From: Gammaproteobacteria bacterium
GTDB lineage: Bacteria; Pseudomonadota; Gammaproteobacteria; Beggiatoales; Beggiatoaceae
Length of the DNA stretch: 38,952 nucleotides
Direction of reading: 5' to 3'
NCBI GenBank assembly: GCA_003645255.1
Contig: QNES01000019.1
Span: 1-38,952, forward strand
In this document: one piece after another, positions 15,857-25,148 of the stretch
Layout of the letters: each line of letters starts with the position of its first letter
Position numbering within the stretch: position 1 is the first letter of the stretch
Notes under the pieces: model-generated
The model's input: the letters and a program-made list of their open reading frames with translations, nothing else
Told to the model about the DNA's origin: nothing
Databases searched by the model: none
Program-made: the position numbers and the translations under genes

Positions 15857-18424
15857 ATGAAACTAAATCGACGAAATTTTATTAAGACGAATGCTATCGC
15901 CGCAACAGCAGCCGCTGCCGGAGTATCACTCCCTGGCATCGTTTCTGCAAATTCAAGCGATGACATTCACTGGGATAAGGCACCTTGCCGGTTTTGTGGT
16001 ACGGGTTGCAGTGTATTAGTGGGTACTCAGAATAATCGAGTGGTAGCAGTACAGGGTGATCCTGATTCGCCTGTGAATAAGGGAATTCTTTGTGTTAAGG
16101 GTTACTTCTTACCCAATATTATGTATGGCGAAGATCGTTTAACAACTCCCCTATTGCGTATGAAAAATGGTAAATACGATAAAAATGGGGAATTTACAGA
16201 GATCACCTGGGATGAAGCCTTCACCATTATGGCAGAAAAGTGGAAAACGGCACTTAATGAAAAGGGACCCAACGGTATCGGTATGTTTGGTTCTGGACAA
16301 TGGACCGTGTGGGAAGGTTATGCCGCTGTCAAACTGATGAAAGCCGGTTTTCGCTCTAACAATCTCGAACCTAATGCGCGTCATTGTATGGCTTCCGCAG
16401 TGGCAGCTTTTATTCGTACTTTTGGTGCTGATGAACCGATGGGTTGTTTCGATGATATTGAAGAAGCAGATGCCTTTGTACTTTGGGGTGCAAACATGGC
16501 AGAGCAGCATCCCGTTTTGTGGTCTCGTTTAACAGATCGCAGTTTGAATGCGCCTGATGTTAAAATGGCGGTTCTCTCTACTTTTAAAAACAGCAATTTT
16601 GATTTGGCAACACTTGGCATTGTCTTCAAACCACAAACTGATTTAGCAATTCTTAATTACATTGCTAACTATATCATTGAAAGTGGCAACGTTAATGAAG
16701 ATTTTGTGAGTCAGCATGTTAAGTTCCTTATTGGTAATAGGGATATTGGTTATGGTTTACGTCCTGACGACGATAAAGAAGCCGCAGAAAATGCGAAGGA
16801 TGACATTTTTAATGCAGGAAAACAATTTTCGGCTGAAAATGCAGGTGCCGCTGGCGGTGCTAAAGAAGCGACTTTTGATGAGTATAAAGCTTTTGTGTCT
16901 GAATATACGCTTGATAAAGTGCATGAACTCTCTGGTGTTCCTAAGAAAGACTTAGAAGCACTTGCCGAAATTTATGCCGATCCGAGTATCAAAGTGGTTT
17001 CCTATTGGACAATGGGGTTCAATCAGCATAGTCGTGGTACTTGGGTTAATCAACTTTGCTATAACCTTCATTTGCTCACGGGCAAAATTGCGGAACCGGG
17101 TAATGGTCCATTTTCATTGACGGGACAACCTACTGCATGTGGCACCGCTCGCGAAGTGGGTACTTTCTCCCACCGTCTGCCCGCAGATTTAGTTTCAGGA
17201 AATCCAGATCATCGTGCATTTGCAGAAGAAATATGGCAATTGCCAGCGGGTGCCGTCGCAGATACCCCTGGTTATCATGCGGTATTGCAAAACCGTAAAT
17301 TGAAAGACGGTGAAATCAATGCCTATTGGGTGCAATGTAGTAATAACCTGCAAGCCGCTGCTAACTTACAAGAAGAAGGTTATCCTGGGTATCGTAACCC
17401 AGCTAATTTTATTGTCGTTTCAGATCCTTATCCCACTCTGACTACAATGGCAGCCGATTTGGTTTTACCTACGGCGATGTGGGTTGAAAAAGAAGGGGCT
17501 TATGGTAATTCTGAACGACGTACTCAATTCTGGCGACAACAAGTCAAAGCCCCTGGGGAATCAAGGTCTGATCTTTGGCAAGTCGTTGAATTTTCAAAGT
17601 ATTTCAATGTGGAAGAAGTTTGGCCAAGTGAATTGATAGATGAAAATCCAGAGTATGCAGGCAAAACGCTCTATGACATTCTGTTTGCGAATGGTGCTGT
17701 TGATGAATATCCCACACAAGATGTAAAGGATACTGAAGGTAATCTTTACAATAACGACGAAATGGCATCTTTTGGGTTTTATCTACAAAAAGGGCTTTAT
17801 GAAGAATATCGCCGCTTTGGTGTGGAAGGGCCACAAAAAGGTCATCAACTGGCAAGTTTTGACCAATATCATGAATCACGCGGGTATCGGTGGCCAGTGA
17901 TACAGGGCAACACGGGAGATAAACCGACAGAGACACTCTGGCGTTATAATGAGAAATACGACACCATTGTCGAAGAAGATGCCAAGATACAATTTTATGG
18001 CAATGCTGATGGTAAAGCCAAGATTTATGCCTATCCTTATGAGCCACCAGCTGAAGTGCCTGATGATGAATATGATTTATGGCTCTGCACAGGACGGATG
18101 TTGGAACATTGGATGACCGGTACAATGACGCAGCGTGTTCCAGAACTGTATCGGGCTTATCCTGATGCCATTGTGTATATGCACCCCAAGGATGCGAGAA
18201 GACGGGGTTTAAGACGGGGTATGCCAGCAAGGCTGATGACTAGGCGTGGTGAAATACTCATCAATGTTGAAACACGAGGACGTAATCGAGTGCCAGAAGG
18301 ACTGGTGTTTGTGCCATTTTTTGACGCGGCTCGTTTGATTAACAAATTAACTTTGGATACCACATGTCCTATCTCAAAAGAAACCGATTACAAAAAATGT
18401 GCGGTTCGGATTGAGAAGGTTTGA
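15857..18424 (+). CDS. napA: Periplasmic nitrate reductase, catalytic subunit NapA
   Basis: An 855-residue molybdopterin enzyme that parallels E. coli NapA throughout. A Tat signal ([10 protein letters not shown] then an Ala-rich segment to VSAN) is followed by the 4Fe-4S site Cys44, Cys47, Cys51, Cys79 with Lys81, and by the Mo-ligand Cys177 in [34 protein letters not shown] and [14 protein letters not shown] are further family blocks. It reduces nitrate to nitrite in the periplasm, with electrons arriving through NapB. The ATG at 15851, two codons upstream, is equally usable; no Shine-Dalgarno sequence is visible. A TTG at 15767 would begin inside the repeat and spoil the signal peptide. 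About 25 extra residues near 325-355 (Ala/Glu/Lys-rich) lengthen it compared with E. coli (828). Confidence 0.97.
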   Translation: MKLNRRNFIKTNAIAATAAAAGVSLPGIVSANSSDDIHWDKAPCRFCGTGCSVLVGTQNNRVVAVQGDPDSPVNKGILCVKGYFLPNIMYGEDRLTTPLLRMKNGKYDKNGEFTEITWDEAFTIMAEKWKTALNEKGPNGIGMFGSGQWTVWEGYAAVKLMKAGFRSNNLEPNARHCMASAVAAFIRTFGADEPMGCFDDIEEADAFVLWGANMAEQHPVLWSRLTDRSLNAPDVKMAVLSTFKNSNFDLATLGIVFKPQTDLAILNYIANYIIESGNVNEDFVSQHVKFLIGNRDIGYGLRPDDDKEAAENAKDDIFNAGKQFSAENAGAAGGAKEATFDEYKAFVSEYTLDKVHELSGVPKKDLEALAEIYADPSIKVVSYWTMGFNQHSRGTWVNQLCYNLHLLTGKIAEPGNGPFSLTGQPTACGTAREVGTFSHRLPADLVSGNPDHRAFAEEIWQLPAGAVADTPGYHAVLQNRKLKDGEINAYWVQCSNNLQAAANLQEEGYPGYRNPANFIVVSDPYPTLTTMAADLVLPTAMWVEKEGAYGNSERRTQFWRQQVKAPGESRSDLWQVVEFSKYFNVEEVWPSELIDENPEYAGKTLYDILFANGAVDEYPTQDVKDTEGNLYNNDEMASFGFYLQKGLYEEYRRFGVEGPQKGHQLASFDQYHESRGYRWPVIQGNTGDKPTETLWRYNEKYDTIVEEDAKIQFYGNADGKAKIYAYPYEPPAEVPDDEYDLWLCTGRMLEHWMTGTMTQRVPELYRAYPDAIVYMHPKDARRRGLRRGMPARLMTRRGEILINVETRGRNRVPEGLVFVPFFDAARLINKLTLDTTCPISKETDYKKCAVRIEKV

Positions 18425-18511
18425 ATGAATAGTCATGATACTATTGTTGCAATTCGTTACGCTTTGTACTCCTATCCTGAACAAATATATTTTAACCGGA
18501 GAACAGATTTT

Positions 18512-18898
18512 ATGAAAATGTCACTATTATGGGGATTAGTTTTAGTATTAGCTTCACTTCCCCAACTTGCCCTGTCCATTGAATCTTTGCGGGGGGATAA
18601 CCCCATTGAGGATATATCAGAAATCACCGTTTGGAAAAGGGTTCCTCCTGATTTTCAAACATTTGAAACAGCTTATGAACAGCGAGCCCCTTTGATTAGT
18701 CATTTCGTTGAAGGCTATAAGATTACCCGACAATCCAACGATTGTCTTGATTGTCATGATACAATTCACTTCACAGATGGGGATGGCAATGCCCTTAGTA
18801 AAATAGACAGTCGGCATTATTTCTGTCTTCAGTGTCATGTTCCTCAAGTGGATGCTGACTCACTGAAGGAAAACTATTTTGAATCTGCTAATGACTGA
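18512..18898 (+). CDS. napB: Periplasmic nitrate reductase, dihaem cytochrome c subunit NapB
   Basis: A 128-residue protein with a signal peptide (LLWGLVLVLASLPQLALS) and two haem-binding CXXCH motifs, CLDCH (78-82) and CLQCH (105-109). The flanking ISHFVEGYKIT and RHYFCLQCHVPQ are NapB hallmarks and carry the distal haem ligands His64 and His102. It passes electrons from a quinol-oxidising system to NapA. The start at 18512 has GGAG 10 bases upstream; an open frame from 18425, next to the napA stop, lacks a signal and is rejected. It is the last gene of this compact nap cluster. The quinol dehydrogenase (napC or napGH) is not in the window. Confidence 0.95.
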   Translation: MKMSLLWGLVLVLASLPQLALSIESLRGDNPIEDISEITVWKRVPPDFQTFETAYEQRAPLISHFVEGYKITRQSNDCLDCHDTIHFTDGDGNALSKIDSRHYFCLQCHVPQVDADSLKENYFESAND

Positions 18899-18998
18899 TT
18901 ATAGTGTTTTTCGTTTGGGTGAAATACAAAAAAAGGCAACCAGTCAGTCTTGCCCCTACAAGAGATGTACTTCACTCAAAAGGGAAATGCTATATATA

Positions 18999-19099
18999 CT
19001 GCACGAACATAATTTAAACTTTTATGTCGGGTGGGCAAAGTCTTTTTTTGTGCAACGGCTTCCTCAAATAAGAAAAGTTCAGTTTGTGCCCGTGTGCAG
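18999..19099 (-). mobile_element. MITE-like element M1, copy B (downstream of nap, inverted)
   Basis: Reverse-complement relative of the element at 15065-15165 and the same length (101 bases). Ends are CTGCACGAACATAATTTAAAC and, from the other side, CTGCACACGGGCACAA. TA flanks both sides (18997-18998, 19100-19101). The conserved core reads GGTGGGCAAAGTCTTTTTTT. It begins 100 bases after napB, so the nap genes lie between two inverted copies. Confidence 0.8.
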
Positions 19100-19287
19100 T
19101 ATAGTGGGTAATTTATCACTAATCTCATTTTTGGATACTGTTAATAAACTTTTGTGTACCTACTTATATAAGCTAAAATACAAAACGGGAAGTTATTTCG
19201 TGCTCATTCCTAACCTGCGTGTTCGCCCTTATAGAAACCAAGTTTCTTTAGGATTCAGGATTTAATAAATCCCAAACTTGATTTGTC

Positions 19288-19320
19288 AAACCTGCCAGGT
19301 TTAAAAAACCTGGCAGGTTT
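19288..19320. repeat. Palindrome P3, copy 1 (AAACCTGCCAGGTTT arms)
   Basis: AAACCTGCCAGGTTT, loop AAA, then the exact reverse complement: perfect 15-bp arms. A second perfect copy is at 33431-33463 and a decayed one near 28967-28983. It may act as a hairpin terminator; sequence after the stem is only mildly T-rich. Confidence 0.85.
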
Positions 19321-19747
19321 AGTATTCGAGGTTTGAGTTTTTTGAAGAAAAATTAAAACATCCCACAACCCCACCGTCAGAATCAACCACCGAAATAGAA
19401 CGAAATGGTGGGTTTCGCTATCCTACGCTTGCTAATTTCTCCTCTTTTGACATAATCAAGCAAACGTTTTGAAAATTGACAGAATTAAAACCAAACACCC
19501 AAGGACTAATTCTGAAAATCCTAAAATCCTGAAAATTCTGATTAAGACAAAAAATATAAACAACCCACACAAACCAAATCAAGCAACAGCAGGTTGAACC
19601 TAGCGGGTAACGAAGTGTAGCGAAGCTCTACCCACACATGTCATATATTACGAGATGAATGGTGGGAAAACAAAAAGACGTTTGCCCACTCTACCCGGCT
19701 TGCATGTTAACTGCCTACCAACCAAAATCTCCAATCCTCACCAGCAT
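19321..19747. other. Intergenic region with repeat debris, no gene seen
   Basis: Holds short repeated words (AATCCTAAAATCCTGAAAA around 19517-19535), GGTGGG..CCCAC inverted fragments (about 19403-19424, 19660-19690) and GTAGCGAAGCTCTACCC near 19617. No frame with coding character was found. The region lies downstream of the broken nuclease gene and probably formed by repeated insertion and decay. Confidence 0.6.
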
Positions 19748-20215
19748 TTATGATTTCTTCTTCTGTTCAGTATTCAATTGTAAAATTTCTCGTTTAGATA
19801 ATTGAGTAACCTTAGTAATTAGAGATATATCAATATTTTCATCAAGCATCCGTTTTGCCGTTTTGGTGATACCTTGAGTTACCCCATTTTGGTAAAGTGT
19901 TTGCCGTTCTTGTCTAAGAGATGTCAGCAACATGCTAACCTCCTGAGTTGTGGTATAAACTTTTTCTAAAGACGAATAATCGTTCTTATCTATCCGTCCA
20001 TGTATGGCTAACTGTTTAAACCAATTTAAAAACAAGGAAACTGCCTGCTTATCAGGTTCCATTTGAAATAATTTAACCAATTCTTGTTCCAATTGCTCCA
20101 TGTCATAATTATTTTCAGCTAAAAATAAGGTCGAAATGATATTCTTAATTTTGAGCAAGTTTTCTTGACTGTAGTAAAATGTAGGGTGGGCAACGTTTTT
20201 TTTGTTGCCCACCAA
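19748..20215 (-). pseudogene. C-terminal remnant of an Rpn-type (PD-(D/E)XK) nuclease/putative transposase
   Basis: An open frame of 155 codons, of which only the part from about YYSQENLLKIKNIIS onward looks like protein. That part resembles the helical C-terminal half of Rpn/YhgA-like recombination-promoting nucleases: PDKQAVSLFLNWFKQLAI, a MLLTSLRQERQTLYQNGVTQGI helix and the closing LDENIDISLI..TQLSKREILQL. The N-terminal nuclease domain is missing. Its first codons run through a GGTGGGCAAC inverted repeat (20185-20213), and another such repeat lies at 20306-20334, so the 5' part was probably lost to repeat insertions. Expression as a short protein is possible but unsupported by a ribosome-binding site. 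Confidence 0.6.
20185..20213. repeat. Inverted repeat GGTGGGCAAC / GTTGCCCACC
   Basis: Perfect 10-bp arms around a T-rich loop, preceded by GTA. It is related to the core of the M1 elements. It occupies the broken 5' end of the Rpn-type remnant. Confidence 0.7.
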
Positions 20216-20305
20216 AATCGTTAAAATCAGATATTATCCACACATATAATAACATCGGGTCCAAGGTGCGTCCCTTTACCAAAATGTTAAAATACTTAAT
20301 GGAAC

Positions 20306-20334
20306 GGTGGGTTGTAATGAAATTCCTACCCACC
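20306..20334. repeat. Inverted repeat GGTGGGT / ACCCACC
   Basis: Seven-base perfect arms followed by CTAC, the same word that closes the other GGTGGG-type repeats (13364, 15127, 20181). It lies 46 bases upstream of the next gene. Confidence 0.5.
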
Positions 20335-20379
20335 CTACATTTTATTTATCTCTAAATTTTGATAGGATACAAATAAAAT

Positions 20380-21354
20380 ATGACATCAAAAAAATTTATA
20401 ATTATATTTGGAACTTTATTAAGCTTCGTTTTACTTTTTATCGTCTTTTCCACTTTAGATTGGCAGGCTTTTTTAACAGCCCTTAAAACGATTCGTTTAA
20501 CAAAAGTTTTATTAGCAGGGGGAATTATTGTTATTGTTATTGCCTTACGTTCATTGCGTTGGACTTTAGTCACTCGTATGCCCTTGGCAGAATTTAAACA
20601 TTTTTGGCAAGCGGTTAATATTGGTTATTTGGGCAATATGATTTATCCGGCACGGGCGGGCGAGGTGTTGCGAGTCGTTGCTATTCATCATTTTGCATCG
20701 TTAAAACTAGGGCGTGCTGTATCAAGTGCAGTGATTGACCGAATGCTAGATATGATTGTGCTGGGCGTTTTTACATTATTGGTACTTTGGATACATAGTC
20801 ATCGAATTGATCCTAATATTGGCAAAGGTGTTGTGGGTATTTTTATCCTGGCTACTTTAATCTTAATTCTATTAGTCGCCTTTGTTGATCATTTATTGGC
20901 TTATGTACAAAGCTGGGTAGTCCAAAAAAAATGGCAACAACAGTTACAAGAATTAATTTCACATGGCTTAGAAGGGGTTCAAGCTTTTCGTCAAACTCAT
21001 AATGTTGTCATCGTTTTACTATTGACATTTTTTATTTTTATGTTAGATTATTTATTGATGTGGCAAATAATGGCGGCGTTTGGGTGGCATTTGCCCTTTG
21101 AAGCGGCTTTAACTGTAGGTGTTTTTCTATTGATCAGCATTTCAGTGCCATCTGCTCCAGGTTATGTTGGTATTTATCAAGTGGCTTGTGTATTGGCTTT
21201 AGGACTCTATGGCATTGATCAAAGCCTGGCAGTCGCTTATTCGATAGTATTGCAATTGCTCAGTTTTTCAATTATGGGGGTGCAAGGCGTATTAGTGACT
21301 ATTTATTGTGGATTTAATTTATCGCTGGAACGACAATCAGATTTAAGCCAATAG
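20380..21354 (+). CDS. LPG-synthase transmembrane-like (UPF0104/YbhN) membrane protein
   Basis: A 324-residue integral membrane protein of the family of the lysylphosphatidylglycerol synthase membrane domain (PF03706 type; YbhN/AglD-like). About eight hydrophobic helices are visible, starting with FIIIFGTLLSFVLLFIVFS. Family blocks present: RSLRWTLVTR, GYLGNMIYPARAGEVLRV, the short VSSAVIDRMLDMIVL and SISVPSAPGYVGIYQ near the C-terminus. Relatives act as lipid flippases or in envelope-lipid modification; no aminoacyl-transferase domain is attached here, so the role is probably lipid transport. AGGATA about 10 bases upstream may serve as ribosome-binding site. Substrate unknown. Confidence 0.88.
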   Translation: MTSKKFIIIFGTLLSFVLLFIVFSTLDWQAFLTALKTIRLTKVLLAGGIIVIVIALRSLRWTLVTRMPLAEFKHFWQAVNIGYLGNMIYPARAGEVLRVVAIHHFASLKLGRAVSSAVIDRMLDMIVLGVFTLLVLWIHSHRIDPNIGKGVVGIFILATLILILLVAFVDHLLAYVQSWVVQKKWQQQLQELISHGLEGVQAFRQTHNVVIVLLLTFFIFMLDYLLMWQIMAAFGWHLPFEAALTVGVFLLISISVPSAPGYVGIYQVACVLALGLYGIDQSLAVAYSIVLQLLSFSIMGVQGVLVTIYCGFNLSLERQSDLSQ

Positions 21355-21367
21355 TGGTAACTAATAT

Positions 21368-21389
21368 GGGCAACCACAAGGGATTGCCC
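21368..21389. repeat. P2-type repeat GGGCAACCACAAGGGATTGCCC
   Basis: Short inverted repeat (GGGCAA / TTGCCC) matching the element at 7196-7228. It sits in the 60-base gap before the histidine kinase. Confidence 0.6.
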
Positions 21390-21400
21390 TTGCATATTGA

Positions 21401-21414
21401 TAACGGATAACTGA
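21401..21414 (+). repeat. TAACTGA heptamer abutting a start codon
   Basis: TAACGGA (21401-21407) then TAACTGA (21408-21414) directly joined to the histidine kinase ATG at 21415. There is no Shine-Dalgarno sequence between. Confidence 0.75.
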
Positions 21415-23862
21415 ATGAAAAAATCACTTAATGCTATTATTAACCGATATTTTTTAACATCGTCGTTAATGCCCGTTCTTACGGTGGAGTTACTACTGTT
21501 GGCTCTTTATTTTGGGGTGAGTGCCTTTATCACGAATAAAACCATGATGACGCTTTTGGAGGAAACGAAACAAAATATGAGTGAAATTTCCTTTCGAGAA
21601 ACGCAAAATATTAATCAGCAACTGAAGGAAATCTCAACGTTTGCTAAACTTCTCCAAAGTGAACATCAGCGTTTTTTTAAAACACCTGATACTTTTGGTA
21701 TGCCTTATGGAAAGCCTGAATTTGCGGTGGCGGATAATGGTGTTTATTATAAAACCGTCAACAACGGCGGCTCAAGTCTTTATTATTCCTCCAATACCAA
21801 AATCACGGAAAAAGAACGTCAAAAGGCGTTAAAAACGGAAACTTTTGATCCCCTGTTTCAGGATATTATCACTCATAATCCAAATGTCGTACAAATTTAT
21901 ATAAACACTTATGACAATATGAATCGGCTCTATCCTTTTATTGATGATGTCGCCAATCAATATGAAAATATACTGAACATGGAAAATTTTAATTTCTATT
22001 ATGAAGCAGATATCCAACATAATCCAACACGGGGTACGGTTTGGACTGATGCTTATTTAGATCCCGCAGGGCAAGGATGGATGATGTCTTGTATTGTGCC
22101 TATTTATCATCAAGATTTTTTAGAAGGTGTCACTGGGCTTGATGTGACGATTGCAAAATTTGTTGATAACATATTGAAACTGGATTTGCCCTGGGAAGCC
22201 AGTGCTTTTTTAGTGAATAAAGAAGGTATGATCTTGGCTATGCCTGAAAAGGTGGAAAATTATTTGGGTTTAAATGAACTTAAAACCCATGCCTATGGTG
22301 ATGCTAAACTCACGACGACTATCCAAAAACCGGCAGAATTTAATCTGCTTAAACATCCAGATGAAAAGATTGTTGAGCAATTTAAAAAACTTTTTACTGA
22401 CGCTCATGCCAAAATAATAGATTTTACGATCAATCATCAAGATTTTTTGTTATCTCAAGAAAAGATTAATGAAACCGGTTGGCGATTACTTTTTTTAGTT
22501 GATAAAGATATTATTTTTAAGCCCATTTTTGACTTAAAGGCACTCTCCCGTCAAATAGGTTATGGAGTGATTGTGTTTATGATATTGTTTTATATAGGAT
22601 TTGTAATTTATCTGATCAATAAATCACGTCATTTATCGACTCGGATTTCATCTCCAATTGCTAATCTTGCCAATCTGAGTTCTGAAATGGTTAATAATAT
22701 GGAAACGATTGAAATTAAACATTTGGATTCTGATATCAAAGAAGTCAGCCAATTGTCTCATAATTTCAATCGCATGGTGATTCACCTCAAAGAATTGTTT
22801 GCTAACTTGGAAGAAGCTAGAAATACTTTGGAAATCAGAGTACAAGAGCGAACTCTTGAGCTTTCAAAAGCTCTTGAAAATCTCAAATTGGCACAACAGG
22901 AATTGGTACAATCCGAAAAAATGGCGGCTTTAGGACAACTGGTTGCCGGTATTGCCCATGAAATTAATACGCCGTTGGGTGCTATTCGTTCCTCCGTTGG
23001 CAATATTGCTAAGTTTTTGGATAAGGGAACTTTGGAACAGTTACCTGAATTTTTTAATTCACTTTCTCAAGAACAACGCCAAGACTTCTTTGCTTTAATG
23101 CAAAGTGCCCTACAACAGGAAGCCACATTTTCTATTAAAGAAGAGCGCAAATTTAAAAGAGCTTTGGCTCGTCAACTCGAAGAGCATGGCATTAAAAAAG
23201 CGACTACGGTAGCAACTAAATTGGTGAGTATGGGCATTTATGACCATATTGAGACTTTTTTACCTTTGTTAAAATCCCCTAATAGTGCTGACATTATCCA
23301 AATCGCCTATAAATTATCGGGCTTACAAAAAAGCACTCAGAATATTTCCATTGCAACTGATCGAGCGTCAAAAGTGGTATTTGCTCTTAAAAATTTTGCA
23401 CGTTATGATAAATCCGGTGAAAAGGTACGCGCTAATCTCATAGACGGTATTGAAACGGTACTGACACTCTACCATAATCAACTGAAACAGGGCGTGGAAG
23501 TTATCAAAAACTATCCGACAGATTTACCGTTGCTTGCTTGCTATTCTGATGAACTCAATCAAGTGTGGACTAATTTAATTCATAATGCCTTGCAAGCTAT
23601 GGATAATAAGGGAACATTACTTATAGATGTGGCTATGCAAAAAGATTATGTGCTGATTAGCATCACTGATAGTGGTGTCGGTATTCCGGCTTCAATTCAA
23701 CCTAAAATATTTGAACCTTTTTTCACGACTAAACCGGCGGGTGAAGGTAGCGGTTTGGGTTTGGATATTGTCAAAAAAATTATTGACAAACATGATGGTA
23801 AAATTACCGCCACAAGTATGCCTGGTAAAACGACATTGACTGTGTCTATTCCAACCTGTTGA
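21415..23862 (+). CDS. Membrane histidine kinase: dCACHE, HAMP, HisKA-like with insert, HATPase
   Basis: An 815-residue sensor kinase. TM1 lies at about 15-37; an extracytoplasmic double-CACHE region (about 40-375) contains GTVWTDAYLDPAGQGWMMS and GVTGLDVTI; TM2 is at about 383-402, followed by HAMP and a coiled coil ending in RVQERTLELSKAL. The phosphoacceptor His515 is in GIAHEINTPLGAI. The two dimerisation helices are split by about 105 residues of helical insert (LPEFFNSLSQEQRQDFF.., KEERKFKRALARQL, VSMGIYDHI) before ATDRASKVVFALKNF. The ATPase domain has NLIHNALQAM (N box), DSGVGIP and GEGSGLGL (G box, residue 776 on). It likely senses a small ligand in the periplasm. It is first in a five-gene signalling block. 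Ribosome-binding site replaced by TAACTGA. Confidence 0.94.
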   Translation: MKKSLNAIINRYFLTSSLMPVLTVELLLLALYFGVSAFITNKTMMTLLEETKQNMSEISFRETQNINQQLKEISTFAKLLQSEHQRFFKTPDTFGMPYGKPEFAVADNGVYYKTVNNGGSSLYYSSNTKITEKERQKALKTETFDPLFQDIITHNPNVVQIYINTYDNMNRLYPFIDDVANQYENILNMENFNFYYEADIQHNPTRGTVWTDAYLDPAGQGWMMSCIVPIYHQDFLEGVTGLDVTIAKFVDNILKLDLPWEASAFLVNKEGMILAMPEKVENYLGLNELKTHAYGDAKLTTTIQKPAEFNLLKHPDEKIVEQFKKLFTDAHAKIIDFTINHQDFLLSQEKINETGWRLLFLVDKDIIFKPIFDLKALSRQIGYGVIVFMILFYIGFVIYLINKSRHLSTRISSPIANLANLSSEMVNNMETIEIKHLDSDIKEVSQLSHNFNRMVIHLKELFANLEEARNTLEIRVQERTLELSKALENLKLAQQELVQSEKMAALGQLVAGIAHEINTPLGAIRSSVGNIAKFLDKGTLEQLPEFFNSLSQEQRQDFFALMQSALQQEATFSIKEERKFKRALARQLEEHGIKKATTVATKLVSMGIYDHIETFLPLLKSPNSADIIQIAYKLSGLQKSTQNISIATDRASKVVFALKNFARYDKSGEKVRANLIDGIETVLTLYHNQLKQGVEVIKNYPTDLPLLACYSDELNQVWTNLIHNALQAMDNKGTLLIDVAMQKDYVLISITDSGVGIPASIQPKIFEPFFTTKPAGEGSGLGLDIVKKIIDKHDGKITATSMPGKTTLTVSIPTC

Positions 23863-23879
23863 GTTTAGAAATCGAGCCT

Positions 23880-23910
23880 CGATCCGATTTTTGAAAAAAT
23901 CTGATTTCTT
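23880..23910. repeat. Palindromic repeat P1, copy 7
   Basis: CGATCCGATTTTTGAAAAAATCTGATTTCT, one mismatch between arms near the outer end. It lies between two signalling genes. The open frame upstream of the next gene's ATG runs through it, so it is not coding. Confidence 0.7.
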
Positions 23911-23935
23911 TATTCGTTGCAAAAAGGAAAACATT

Positions 23936-25084
23936 ATGAAAACCCCCGTTATTATTTGTGTTGATGATGAAAGAACGTTACTTAACAGCCTTCAAACTGA
24001 ATTAAAATCCGCATTATGGGGTGAATATTTAATTGAAACAGCTGAAAGTGGAGAAGATGCGTTAGAACTGGTGGAAGAATTATTAGAAGAGGGTGCTGAT
24101 TTGCCCTTAGTAATCTCCGATCAACTCATGCCTGGGATGAAAGGAGATGAATTGTTAAGAAAAATTCATCTAATTGCACCCAAAACGATGAAAATTCTCT
24201 TAACGGGTCAAGCAAACCTTGACGCAGTGGGTAATATAATCAACCATGCCAATCTTTATCGTTATATTACGAAACCTTGGGAACCAACTAATTTGCTTAT
24301 GACTGTCAAAAAAGCCATTCAAAGTTATTTTCAAGAACAGGCACAGGTCAAATTTTATGCCGATTTAGAAATAAAAGTGGCTGAACGTACCCAACAATTA
24401 CAGGACAAAAATGAGTTTTTAAGTATGGCGGTGCATGACTTGAAAAATCCCCTTTCAGCTATTCAAGGTTTTTCGGAAATGATTAAATGTCATTTTGATG
24501 AGATTCCTAAAGAAATGGTGATTGATTTTGCCGAGCAGATATTTACCAGTTCCAGACATTTGTTTGATGTCATCAAAAATATATTAGATATTAACGCAAT
24601 TGAGGCGGGTAAAATGAATCCATCACTTGACGTGCTGGATATTCGGCAGACTTTGCAATGGTTAATTAAGCATTATAATGAAAGGGCAAAAGCTAAAAAC
24701 ATCACTTTGCAGTTTCAATATCCAGAAGAAGCATACTTTGTTAGAGTTGACGAAACACTTTTACGCCAGGTGCTAGATAATCTTCTTTCAAATGCCATTA
24801 AATATTCTCCAAGCGGAAAGCCGATCTATATTCGTTTTAACCAAGATGATCAATTTAGGGGCTGTGAAATACAAGATGAGGGTCCAGGATTAAATGATGA
24901 AGATCAAAAAAGGTTATTTAATCAATTCACCCGCTTAACGCCTCAACCTACTGGGAATGAACATTCAAGCGGTTTAGGTTTATTTATGGTTAAAAAATGG
25001 GTTGAAGCAATGCATGGTGAAGTCCAATGCGAAAGTATTTTAGGGCAAGGTAGCACTTTTAGGGTAAAATTTCCCGCTGCTTAG
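23936..25084 (+). CDS. Hybrid REC-histidine kinase
   Basis: A 382-residue soluble protein. A receiver domain (about 1-125: CVDDE, phosphoacceptor Asp62 in ISDQLMPG, Thr90 in LLTGQA, Lys113 in TKPW) of the RpfG-like style is joined by a coiled coil to a HisKA domain with His167 in SMAVHDLKNPLSAI. The ATPase domain has DNLLSNAIKYSPSG, DEGPGL and SSGLGLFMVKKWVEAMHG. AAGGA 7 bases before the ATG fixes the start. This kinase is of the ordinary type, without the insert found in its neighbours. It may be phosphorylated on Asp62 by the upstream CACHE kinase and pass on the signal; this is inferred from context. Confidence 0.94.
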   Translation: MKTPVIICVDDERTLLNSLQTELKSALWGEYLIETAESGEDALELVEELLEEGADLPLVISDQLMPGMKGDELLRKIHLIAPKTMKILLTGQANLDAVGNIINHANLYRYITKPWEPTNLLMTVKKAIQSYFQEQAQVKFYADLEIKVAERTQQLQDKNEFLSMAVHDLKNPLSAIQGFSEMIKCHFDEIPKEMVIDFAEQIFTSSRHLFDVIKNILDINAIEAGKMNPSLDVLDIRQTLQWLIKHYNERAKAKNITLQFQYPEEAYFVRVDETLLRQVLDNLLSNAIKYSPSGKPIYIRFNQDDQFRGCEIQDEGPGLNDEDQKRLFNQFTRLTPQPTGNEHSSGLGLFMVKKWVEAMHGEVQCESILGQGSTFRVKFPAA

Positions 25085-25119
25085 GAACGTGCCTGAAATA
25101 ACTAGGGCGATAACGAAGT
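25083..25119 (+). repeat. Partial copy of the M2 element left end
   Basis: AGGAACGTGCCTGAAATAAC and the following GGGCGATAACGAAG match the left end of the element at 15673-15709. The right half is missing. It starts at the stop codon of the upstream kinase. Confidence 0.65.
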
Positions 25120-25148
25120 TCACGAAACTAAAAACAGAAGAAATATAA

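Noticed and set aside
17604-18230. 208-codon open frame antisense to napA
   Set aside because: Shadow of the napA reading frame; no recognisable domain and no ribosome-binding site.
18879-19265. Open frame of 128 codons after napB
   Set aside because: It overlaps the napB end and is composed mostly of repeat sequence including the M1 element; no coding character.
19445-19460. Possible FNR site TTGACATAATCAA
   Set aside because: The two half sites are separated by 3 rather than 4 bases and one half is imperfect; it lies in repeat debris with no gene start nearby.
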